Part shown: piece after piece, positions 21,945-31,843 of the stretch | How positions within the stretch are numbered: the first letter of the stretch is position 1 | Layout: the number at the start of each line of letters is the position of its first letter | Source: Zopfochytrium polystomum | Lineage: Eukaryota > Chytridiomycota > Chytridiomycetes > Chytridiales > Chytridiaceae | Assembly: GCA_025765615.1 (NCBI GenBank) | Contig: JAIVFJ010000157.1 | Coordinates: 1-64,000 of the forward strand | Direction of reading: 5' to 3' | DNA length: 64,000 nt | Position numbers and translations under genes: made by a program | Notes under the pieces: generated by a model | Database searches by the model: none | Seen by the model: only the letters and a program-made list of their open reading frames with translations | What the model was told of the DNA's origin: nothing

Positions 21945-24900
21945 ATGTTCAAACGCCTCAAGGACAAGAGGTCAGTTCAGCCCCAGGTGACGCCGCCGCC
22001 GCAGCCGCCGTCCTCCTCGTCGACGTCCGCGGCGGCATCGCCATCGTCAGCGGCCGGATCAGCGCCTGATTCACGGCCGGCGAGGACAGCAGCAGCAGCA
22101 CCTCCTCTTCCGGCCTCCGTTGCGGCTCTCGATCGAGATCGCAACGCCGCAGACCAACTCGACGAGTTTGAGCGGCTCACTTTCGCCAACGTCCCTGCAA
22201 ACGCATATGAGTCGAGGCATGCATCAGCAGAGTCCGCGCCGGCCTCGCCAGGTGGAGGAGCTTGGTTGAATGCGGTTTGCTCTTCGCGTTCTTACCGCTG
22301 CTAACCTCGGCTTAATTGGAACGACCGTAGAGGACCTGGCTCGTGAGATCGCCTTTGCCGACGAGGAAGATGAAATCCAACCGGAGATGCCCGTCACGCA
22401 GATTCTTCTGCACGAGGACGACGCTGACATCTTCGCGATGGAGGAAGCTGGACGGATCCTTGGTGATGCCGGCGAAAACAACGCGACGGTCAAGGATCTC
22501 CAGGATGTGAGTTGTGCGCATCAAGATTGTGCGGCGACTGACGAACCTTTTGATCGTTTAGGCCATCAACGTGTCCCACCCGTTTGGTATCAAAATATGG
22601 AAGCCAGCGCTGTACAAAAAAGATCGCAGCATCAATGCAATGACGTACTCAGCTCTACACGCTAAGCCCAAGCTGTCGCAAGGGCTGTCCGTGTTCAATT
22701 TCGGCAACATTCTGTGGCTCCTCGTTTGTGGGTGGTGGTTGTCCTTACTCTATGTTTTAGCTGCTTTGGTGATGATACCATTCGCCGTCATTGGCTGGAT
22801 TGGAGGTGCCATGATGTATCCCTTGCGATCCCGAGGCGGGCAGTCGGAGGACGAAGAAGGGCTGTTGGGCGGCTTCGTCCACCGGTACCGATCGCGGGGA
22901 TGGCTGTCTTACACGTTTTCCGAGCTCGCGAGGACTTGGGAGTACACAAAAGTGAGTAGTATTGTGTCACTTTTACAGAAGCTGATCCATCACGGCCACT
23001 GAACCGACAATCAGCTCCTCATCAATTTGAGTGGATATGTTTTTTGGCCGTTTGGAAAGTTTATCATTCGGAACAATCACTTCAGCAGCATATTTTTGCC
23101 GTATCCTCCGTCAGAACCTCTGGAGAAACTCGATTCAGCAAACCACTCGGCCGTACTGTCGCCGGTTCTGTCTGCAGAGCCCGATACAATCAGCTCGGAG
23201 GCTGGCCACGCCCCTCCACGTCGTCGGCAACCCCTCGCCGGTGGCACTGCGCCTTCCTCAGTTTCGTCAGCGCCCGAGGCAGGTAGAAAACGTCGTCATC
23301 AGCGGGCACCAGAGAATGGGACGGTTGGATCCGTTTCCAGCTTAGTTCGCACCCCAGAGAGCGTGTACTATGATAGCGACGTTGAAAGCGAAGAGTCAAC
23401 GCCTGACGTGGAGGCGGATCAAGGCGACGCGGACTCTGATGACTGGGATGCTCCCCCACAGCCAGCGGGCGCGTCATCGTCCACCCACCACCAGCACGGA
23501 ATGCGACATCGCCCGATTCACCGCTCCAAGACTTGGTCAGAATACTTTGTCGGAATTCGAGACGATATTCAACGCGCGGGCCTCGCTGGTGTCATTTTCG
23601 CGATCATTGTGTCGGTGGTGTTGGCACCAGCGCACTTTCTCGTCATGGGCGTTTGCTTCTTTTTCGTTGTGTCAGTGCCAATGGCAAAACTGTCGTATGT
23701 CCTCCTTCGCCACCTATACAAATATCCATTGAGGCTGTCAGCACATCTTCCCGTCGATCACACTTTGGTTGGAGGCGAGGAAGAGAGCGGCGCAAACTCA
23801 GCGACGACGGCGAGGGATGTTCCTGACGCGGCCAGCCACGGTCTGGAACGGCACGAGTCGACCGTTGAGGCACTGGATTTGGGAGCAGTCCCAAGCACTC
23901 CTATAATTCAAGGAGTCTTGCGGCGTTCCGCGTCCGCGCCTGTGCGTCCTGTTCCGCTGACGAAAGGCGAGAAAGGGTTCAAGGTCATTCTTTGCACCCA
24001 CACTGCGATGGGATGGAAGTACTATAAGGTAAAGCTGGGACTCGCAGCTCGATGCTAAAGCTTCTTTTTTGAATAGTACACGTTCGACGGAATCAACATT
24101 ATCTTGATCAACCTCAACGCCGCCGTCCTCTTCACACTGTTCGACTTTTACTACCTTGGTCCTCTTCTCAACTACGAAGGCGTCGGCGCACACTCATTCA
24201 TTTTTGGAATGGCCCTCGTCTCCGTGATCCCCTTGGCCTACCTTATCGGAATGGCAGTCTCCTCCATCACTGCCCAAACAGGCTCCCTGGCGCTTGGCGC
24301 CGTGGTGAACGCAACCTTTGGCTCCATTGTTGAAATCATTCTGTATTGCCTCGCTCTGATGGAAGGCAAAACTCGCATGGTTGAAGGTAGCATCATTGGC
24401 AGTTTCATGGCGGGTCTGCTAGCGCTTCCTGGTGTCTCAATGCTGTCAGGCGGACTCAAGATCAAGGAACAGCGATTCAACGCAAAGGCCGCAGGAGTGA
24501 CGAGCACAATGCTGATCATGGCGCTCATCGGGGCGTTTGGGCCCACCCTGTTCCACGAATCGTACGGCACATTCGAGCTGCGGTGCGACGGGTGCCCCAC
24601 CAACGCGCCTGGTGGAGGCGAGGGCCAGCTGACTGCCGCCGCGCTCACCACAACTTGTTCGAGATGCCGGTACCACTCGCCGCCGCCGTCATCCGATCCG
24701 ATCTATGTAATGCACACGAGACCGCTCATGTGGGCGTCATCCGCCGCACTTGTTCTTGTCTACGCCATTGGACTATGGTTCACTCTCCGGACCCACGCAA
24801 AGCGTATATATTCGGACCCTCTGCCCAAAGACGTACAAACTCCCAAGCTCAACCCATCCCGTCTTGCAGGCGCCAGCCTCCCTTCGGATCCTGCCTTTTC

Positions 24901-26187
24901 CTTCATGCTGCCCTCGTCAGCAGCCGCCGCGCCTCTGAACTCGCCCGAAGTCTCCAACGTCCTCCGCACGCGCCTTCCGAGCCGCCCCAACGCCAATGTT
25001 CGGTCCGCCTCGTCCTCCGCCATTGGCGCTTACCGCCCGATGTCGTCGTTCGTGGTTGGCGGGGGCGTCACCGGTCTCGGCGGCACGCGGCGTCCATCGT
25101 CGTCAGTGCTACTGCTGAGCCCAGGAGGGCTTCTAACACAGCAGCAATTTGGGCTCGGTATCTCTTCATCGACGGCGTCTGGGGCGACCATCGTCGCGCA
25201 GGGTGCAGACGTGGACGCCGACGGTCCACCCGTCCCTGTCCCGCGGCCGACCCCCGGCCGCGTTCGGGCTGGCGCCGGTGCAGCTTCCAGCGGTCAAAGC
25301 GGGCAAACAGCGGCGTCGAAACCGCCTTCGGCAGCGCCGGTCGGTGAAGAGACCGCTCATTCTGGCGGCGGCGGCGGACACGACCACCCCAACTGGTCGA
25401 CCGCCAAATCTGCCGTTGTCCTCTTAACGGCGACGGTGCTATATAGTCTCATCGCGGAGGTGCTGATTGACAGCGTGGACCACGTTATCCAGACGGGAAC
25501 GCCCGCCTCTTCGCTTTCGGACGATGGCAGCGGCGGCGACGGACGGTTCTCGATCGACGAAAAGATCCTCGGGCTGACGCTGTTTGCGCTGGTGCCGACC
25601 GTTACCGAGTTTTGTGAGTCGAACCACGTGTAAATTGTCTAAAGTCTTCAAGAAGCTTACTGTCGTTTCCCCGCTCTTTATGAAATATTATAGATAACGC
25701 CATCGCCTTTGCCCGAATGGGAAACATCGTTTTGTCGCTCGAAATCGGTTCCGCGTACACCATTCAAGTTGCGTTGCTGCAGATCCCAGTGCTCGTCGCC
25801 TTTTCGACCTACTGGCGTGTGTACGGCGGCCGTGCGCCGCTCCCTCCGCCGCCCAGCGCCTCGTCAGCGGCGGCGTCGGCGGTAGCCCCAATGCCGTTCC
25901 ACAAGTTCCGCGCGATGCTCGCGCCGCTGTACCACCTGATGTTCCCCAGCCCAGCAGCATCTGCATGGAACTTGCCCGGCGTCGCGTCGGGGGGGACGCG
26001 GGAGGACACGTTCACACTAGTTTTCCCGCGGTGGGACCTCGTGGCGGTGCTGTTTTCAGTGTTCACACTGACGTACCTGTACATTGAGGGGAAGAGCAAC
26101 TACTTCAAGGGGTCGATGCTGCTGCTTGCGTACGGCGTGCTGATGATGGCCTTTTTCTGCGCTCCGCCGAGCGCGTTGGCGGACTGA
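21945..26187 (+). CDS. VNX1: VNX1-like vacuolar cation/proton exchanger (CAX family)
   Basis: Spliced model, six exons: 21945-22251, 22331-22506, 22562-22951, 23015-24028, 24077-25613, 25694-26187; introns 48-80 bases, all GT-AG with matching phase. Predicted 1305 residues. A disordered Pro/Ser/Ala-rich N-terminus leads into HPFGIKIWKPALYKK, a hallmark of the VNX1 subgroup. Membrane segments follow (WLLVCGWWLSLLYVLAALVM; AGVIFAIIVSVVLAP). The first CAX repeat has GAVVNATFGSIVEIILY (about residue 703) and the second, across the last intron, has FYNAIAFARMGNIVLSLEIG. These two acidic-helix motifs form the ion path in Ca2+/H+ and Na+ or K+/H+ exchangers. Expected place: vacuolar or other endomembrane. 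It is longer than yeast Vnx1 because of acidic/Ser-rich and Gly/Ser/Ala-rich loops (about 23300-23500 and 24830-25380). Substrate preference cannot be told from sequence. Confidence 0.93.
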
Positions 26188-26653
26188 GCGCACCCTGTTG
26201 TTTGCGGGGTTTTTTTGCCGAGGGGCCTAGTTTGTGGTGGGGCAAGACGTGATTTGCTTAGAGCGTCAGCGGAGGGCGGGACTTTTTGATCGGTTTAAGT
26301 ACTGCCGACAAAGCGTCATAATGGTTGGGATGGACGCTTCAGGCCGAGGAGAGTGACTGCGTGGGTGTGTAAGGAGGTTTCTGATTTACTTGAATTTGAA
26401 CATGGTTGAACGTAACAAAACTTGCGTCAAAAGCGGGCGGCAGAAGTAATTACAGTTGTATTTAATTGGAAGCAGCGCAGCCACAGATCAGCCCCTCGTG
26501 CCACGTGGAGGAGAATGAGGAGGATCGCGTGGGCGCCACCGCACCATCCATTTGTCCATCAATCGATTCCCCCTTGGACCCTCCCCGCCTTGACACGTCC
26601 CTGCATCCTTTCCTCTCCTCTCCTCCTCGCCCTCTGGTGCACAGCAGCCTCCG
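26188..26653. other. Intergenic, 3' of exchanger and 5' of PRPP synthetase gene
   Basis: A T-rich run shortly after the exchanger stop (26207-26218) could serve 3'-end formation. From about 26400 the sequence is the presumed promoter of the next gene. No open frame with recognisable content. Confidence 0.5.
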
Positions 26654-29096
26654 ATGGATCCCGATGTCCCCGCACCCGCAGGGCCGTCGGCATCGCCCCC
26701 CGCGTCGCCCCCCGCGTCGCCCCCCGCGTCGCCCCCAAGCCGCCGCAATAGCAGCGCCGCCTTCCTTGCCGGCCTCTTCTTTGGATCGAGCTCAGCACCC
26801 GGTGCTGCCGCCAGCACTCCTGCCGCCGCAGCACCCGGCCTGTCGAAGCCTGCGACGCCGCACGCCATCAACGACTCGGGGAGCGACGCAGACCGCCCGC
26901 TCTCGCCAGGCGCCCGCGCAAGAACCACCCGGCTGTCGTCCCTCTTTGCGTCCCTCTTCCGCCCTCATTCGCCGTCAGCCTCCTCCACCTCCTCCTCGAC
27001 CCACGCCAGCAGCTTTTTCAGCCGCCGAGGAGGAGGAGGAGGAGCAGGACACGGCAGCGACGACGACCCTCTTGCCCCACTTCCGCTGTCGCGCTCGCTG
27101 TCGGCCCCGATGATCTCGAACCCCGCGTTCACGGCCAACCCCCCAGCCCCGCAGGCCATGTCGCAGTCGTTTGTGCACTTTACGGTCTCGGACGATCCCG
27201 ACGAGCCCCACCCTTTTGAGCTTGGAGCTGCTGCGCCGGCCGCTGAGCCTGCCACCGTCATCACCGCGCCCGCCACTGCCAACGGCGTTGCGGGCCCGCC
27301 GCCGTCAGTGGGGCTGGTTCAGGAGCCCTCGCAGGCTGCAGATGCCATGGACGACGTTGTTGTGGCGGCGAGCCCGCCGAAGCAGTCGCCCGTGTCTTTC
27401 GCGCCCCAGAAAAGCGAATTGTTTGATCTGTCGACGGCGACGTTGGCCCCTGAGCAAGCCGAGGACAGGGCGAGCGCCACCCCCGCGTCAGGGACCGCGA
27501 CCATGATTCGTGACTACGCCTTGGCCCCACCAGCCCCGCCACCGGGCGATCTGGCCACTCCACCGCGCGAGAGTACGTCCGGCAGTTCCGGCAGGGACCC
27601 GATACCAGTCCTCGAATTCCCAAAGGGCGATTTGAATGTGAACGACTGCACCGATGAGTAAGTTGGACGAATTGTTGCGAACATTAACCTACTGCACACG
27701 AAGGACTTCTGCCAGGACTGTAAAAATCATCGCTGGAAATTCACATGTCGAGTTTGCGAAGATGGTCGCATCGTGAGTTTACCGACGTTCCATCCCTTTG
27801 ACAGCACCGGAGCGCGCTCAAAACATACCTTCCGCTTCTCTTTCGTTGAAACCAAATTAGCCATCTCGGTTTGGATCTCGCAAAGTGCGTCGTGGTCAAA
27901 TTTGCGAACGACGAGACTATGGTCACCATTGGCGAGTCAGGTACGTTGGAACGATCCGCTCAATGGAAATCCCGCCGGCCGATTCTAATACAGCCGTGGG
28001 GGTGCCAGTCCGCAACGACGACGTCTACGTCATCCAATCCGGCTGCGGCGAAATCAACGACAACCTCATGGAACTGGTCATGATGCTGCACGCCTGCAAA
28101 TCCGCCTCTGCGCTCCGCATCACCGCCGTCATCCCGCACTTTCCCTACGCCCGCGCCGACAAAAAGGACCGCTCGCGCGCCCCGATCACCGGCAAGCTCG
28201 TCGCCGACATGCTCACCGTCGCCGGCGCCAATCACATCATCACCATGGACCTGCACGCGCCCCAGATCCAGGGGTTTTTTGACCTCAGGGTGCCCGTCGA
28301 CAATTTGGTTGCGGAACCCGTTACCGTCGCGTGGATTAAGGAGAACTTGAAGGAGTTTGAGAGGGCGGTGGTCGTGTCTCCGGACGCGGGCGGCGCGAAA
28401 AGGTCTGTGTCCCAGGCCAAGTCTTTGCTTTGCCAGTCTTTTTTCCCCTTCGATTTTGCAATGCATCGTCAAGAGGGAGTGGGAGGGAACTTTCATTTTG
28501 CTTTGGTTGACCACTTCCTCAACGTACCCTGTCGCACCTTGTTGTTTCAACACCAGAGCGACCTCGATCGCCGACAAGCTCGACCTGGACTTTGCGCTCA
28601 TCCACAAGGAGCGGAAGCGCGCCAACCAGGTCTCTCGCATGGTGCTTGTGGGCGACGTCCGCAGCCGGCCCTGCATCCTCGTCGACGACATGGCCGACAC
28701 CTGCGGCACTCTGGCGCTAGCCGCAAAGACGCTCCTCGACGGCGGCGCAACGGAGGTTGTGGCCATTGTCACGCACGGCGTGCTCTCCGGACGCGCGGTG
28801 GAGGTCATTTCAAAGAGCTCGCTGTCGAGGGTTGCTGTGGTGGGTTGTTTTGTTCATTAATATGCTATTTCGATGGTGTGGTTTCTCTGGCGGCAGGGCG
28901 AGGGGCTTGTACGCTGAAAATAAGAAAATCTTACCTTCCCGTGGCTTAGACGAACACCATCCCTTTGGGCGAAAAGAGGCTTCTTTGCCCCAAGCTCGAG
29001 GTCATGGACGTATCCAAGTTGTTCGCCGAGGCCATTCGGCGCACGCACAACGACGAATCTTTCAAGCCTTTGCTCGGATTTCAACAGGCGTCCTGA
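26654..29096 (+). CDS. PRPS: Ribose-phosphate pyrophosphokinase (PRPP synthetase), possibly N-terminally extended
   Basis: Makes PRPP from ribose 5-phosphate and ATP, feeding nucleotide, His and Trp synthesis in the cytosol. Core exons: 27704-27772, 27861-27940, 27994-28402, 28557-28839, 28950-29096. All junction phases agree and yield family signatures: [81 protein letters not shown], the PRPP-binding loop [11 protein letters not shown] and [10 protein letters not shown]. The N-terminus is ambiguous. Either a 334-codon Ser/Pro/Ala-rich exon (26654-27657, with a PASP minisatellite near 26695-26735) splices in through a perfect GTAAGT intron (27658-27703, 46 b), or translation starts at ATG 27654 inside that intron ([10 protein letters not shown]...). 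A second in-frame acceptor lies 12 bases downstream (exon at 27716). The core is certain; the extension is plausible. Confidence 0.92.
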
Positions 29097-29548
29097 GAGG
29101 GAAGGCGCTCGACCTCCGCCCAAGCCAGGCGTAGCTCTTCGTACTTGCATTGGCCACCAACTTTCTTTATTTTGGGTGGATCTCTTTTGGTTGTTTTGGA
29201 GCCGCCCAGGACTCAAGTTACGTGCTTCTGCCGCTTCCTTATTCTTCTTTGGAAGTCTTGTCCCATTCGCTATTTACTTGCTGCCAAGGGTAAGATGCGC
29301 CAACGCCTCCTGGCCACGCGCTGCCATTTGCTCTCTGTAGTTGGATAACCAGTTCCCGTCAATACATATTCACCTTACTCTCGACACTGTAAGTAAGGTC
29401 TTCGCTATGGGAGCGGCACGCCAGTTCTACACTTCATTTCAGACATTTGCACAACAATGAAGTAGTCGTGCATCTCGGACCTCTTGGAAAACGTCTCTTA
29501 GTGTAAACCCCAATTCAAAACCCTCAAATCATGAAGTGCGATCGGAAG
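29097..29548. other. Intergenic between two convergent genes
   Basis: This is the shared 3' flank of the PRPP synthetase gene (plus) and the PC-esterase-like gene (minus). It contains T-rich stretches compatible with 3'-end processing and nothing else recognisable. Confidence 0.5.
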
Positions 29549-31285
29549 TCAGCAGCTTCCCGGCCTCCAGTCCGGTCTTTCCTCTCTCGCCATTTGCTCC
29601 ATCTCGGTGAGTATCATTTCCCCAAGCACGTGGCCGCTCCGCTCGCCCTGGTGGAACCCGTCGTCTGTAAGCGTCTCTTCGCCCCTCACCACCCGCGCCC
29701 AGTCCAACACGCCGCGAAAAACAACCCCATCACTCGCAGACTTTAACGACGACGCCGACGATGACGATGACGACGGCAACAACAGCGACGCCGCCGCGAG
29801 CCGCGCGCCCACTTCTAGCAGCAGCTCATTCATTTTCGCGACAACGTGCGGCGCGAAATGCGCCCACACGCGCGTCAGCGGCGTCGTCCTCATCACCATC
29901 GCCGGCGGCCGCGCCCTCTCACCGCCCCGCCGCGCCACGACCTCCACTAACGGGCGCACCAGGTTCCGCTCGAGGTCCTCGGGCCAGCCGACTAGCAGGT
30001 CCGGCCGCTCGTCCAGCAGGGTCTCGTGCGGGATCCCGCGCGGCTTGGCGTGCAATAGGTTCCACTGGTGCACGTCCCAGAAGCTCGACTGCGCGACGAT
30101 CAGGTCCGGGCGCGGGTACCACGACGGCGGTGTCGCTGGGTGCAAAGATGGGTCCTGCGTGTTGTACGCGACCGACTCGCGGCGCCGGAGACGTGACGAG
30201 GCGGCCGCGGCCGCGGCCGTGGCTGGGTCGGAGGGTGCCGGCGCGGTGTTGGAGGTGGAGTTGAGCGGGGTGGCGACGACGGGGGCAGTGGGAGATGGGG
30301 TCGCCGGTGGGATTTGTTGCGGCTGTGGTGAGGAGGTGTTGTTTGCTGCGGCGGGCTGCGTCGTCGTGTTCGGCGATATGGACGAGGGTGCGGGCTGCTC
30401 CGAAGGCGGCGGCGGTGGGGGTGGCGGTGGTGGGAATTTCGCCGGGTAGGGGCGGTAGGGCTCTGGGCAGGGGACACCCGCTGCGTCGCATATTTCCGGA
30501 AAGACGTGTGCCGCGCCTGCGAGGAGGTATGGCAGCCACGCGATTCTCCCTGCGCTGTCGTGCGGGTAGCCCGGGTCGAGGTGGTCGACCCATCCGACAA
30601 ATGGCTTTGCCGGGTCGCGCTGGACGCCGAGGTGGAAGAACGTGATCCACACGAGCGCGTTTCCGTAGTTGTCGCGGTTGACGCAGACGCGCGGGTCTCC
30701 GCTGTGCTTGACGGACCAGTCGTGGATGCGCGAGCCGTTGAGCTTGAAGAGGGACAGAGTGCCTTGCGTTAGCTCGCATATACGGAGAACGGCGTTGCGG
30801 TCCTGCGAGTCGCCTACGAGTAGTATGATTTTGTTTCGGAGCTGTGAGGGCAGGCCGAGGGTGTTGGAGGCAGCTAGGCGGCCGAGGTGGTTGGGAATCG
30901 TGTTGGAGCTTGCAGGTTGTTCCAAGGTGAGCGCCGACGTCGAGGATGATTCATGGATGGAGTGCGGTGAAACCGAAAAGAGCGGGAAGTGGAGATTGTA
31001 TGGCAGCCAGATGTATCCATCCAAGTGACCTGGCCGCCGGTATCGGTCGCAGCGGTCTCTCTGCGTTAGCTGGGCGGTTTGGTTGGACCCGATTGCTTTT
31101 CTCTGATTCGATGGCGGACAATGGACGCCAGAACCACGGCGGTGTGGTTTCGGGAGCAACACCAGCGACGTGGCGACAATACATGCTGTCACAAGAAGGA
31201 CGATTACTGCAATGCGTATGACCCTGCTTACGCTCGACGGCGTCGAGGTCGGGTGCGACGTGGAGGGGAGTGTTGTTGCACCCAT
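29549..31285 (-). CDS. PC-esterase / TBL-like type II membrane protein
   Basis: Single exon of 578 residues from ATG 31285. One transmembrane segment near the N-terminus (RIAVIVLLVTACIVATSLVLL, residues 22-44) with a short cytosolic tail suggests a Golgi-type signal anchor. The lumenal part has the GDS nucleophile motif LLVGDSQDRN (Ser160) and, near the C-terminus, DDGFHQG (Asp542/His545), the Asp-x-x-His pair of the PC-esterase/TBL/CAS1 clan of SGNH acyl-transferases and esterases. These act on polysaccharide or glycan O-acetyl groups. A Pro-run plus Ala/Ser/Thr-rich insert (about residues 285-385) splits the domain. It shares a 558-base divergent promoter region with the XPF gene. Substrate unknown. 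Confidence 0.75.
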   Translation of the reverse strand: MGATTLPSTSHPTSTPSSVSRVIRIAVIVLLVTACIVATSLVLLPKPHRRGSGVHCPPSNQRKAIGSNQTAQLTQRDRCDRYRRPGHLDGYIWLPYNLHFPLFSVSPHSIHESSSTSALTLEQPASSNTIPNHLGRLAASNTLGLPSQLRNKIILLVGDSQDRNAVLRICELTQGTLSLFKLNGSRIHDWSVKHSGDPRVCVNRDNYGNALVWITFFHLGVQRDPAKPFVGWVDHLDPGYPHDSAGRIAWLPYLLAGAAHVFPEICDAAGVPCPEPYRPYPAKFPPPPPPPPPPSEQPAPSSISPNTTTQPAAANNTSSPQPQQIPPATPSPTAPVVATPLNSTSNTAPAPSDPATAAAAAASSRLRRRESVAYNTQDPSLHPATPPSWYPRPDLIVAQSSFWDVHQWNLLHAKPRGIPHETLLDERPDLLVGWPEDLERNLVRPLVEVVARRGGERARPPAMVMRTTPLTRVWAHFAPHVVAKMNELLLEVGARLAAASLLLPSSSSSSASSLKSASDGVVFRGVLDWARVVRGEETLTDDGFHQGERSGHVLGEMILTEMEQMAREERPDWRPGSC

Positions 31286-31394
31286 TGATCAAGACAATTC
31301 CATTTGCGTTCCTTCAACGCAAAAAGGACGAACCACAAGACTAGCAAAAAGATAATGACGTCCCTTTCTGGGCGGTGCCCAGCTGTTGCAGCAG

Positions 31395-31610
31395 TCAGAA
31401 GAAAAAATTAAGGGCAGCTTTCAGCCTCACCGTCCACAGCGATGAGAACACATCAGCGGCAAAGGCAAAGTCGTAGACGTCGAGGTAGATGCGATTACTG
31501 TCGCCCTTTCCGAGGATCAGCGAAATCGAGAGCGTCTGGTTGTCATACGGAAAGCTTTGGAAAGCGAGCACGGCAGGCAGGTTGGCTGCTTTCGTAACCA
31601 TCGGTCGCAA
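31395..31610 (-). other. Orphan coding-like stretch between divergent genes
   Basis: A minus frame reads LPAVLAFQSFPYDNQTLSIS then YLDVYDFAFAADVFSSLWT and reaches a good GTGAGG donor (about 31432). The FPYDNQTLSI element resembles the FPFDxQ loop region of pentameric ligand-gated channels, which is a weak resemblance by eye. No start-bearing upstream exon or continuing downstream exon could be built. It may be a relict exon or chance. The rest of 31286-31843 is the bidirectional promoter region of the flanking genes. Confidence 0.25.
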
Positions 31611-31843
31611 CCGAAGACCGTTTACGCATCGACGCGACCATCATTGCCGATGTCCCTCGGTTGCAATCAACCAAAGTTGAACGCGCTCGTCCACTCGCAC
31701 GCTTTGTCATCAGTCCCGAGCATCAGAGGCTCGTTGTAGTCTCGCCGCTCGCGTGCTCGTTCGGCTGCTCGTTCGGCTGCTCGTTCGGCGACAGTCCGCA
31801 GTGCAGGACAGTCTGAAAAATCCGGACCGCAAAGTCGACAAAC

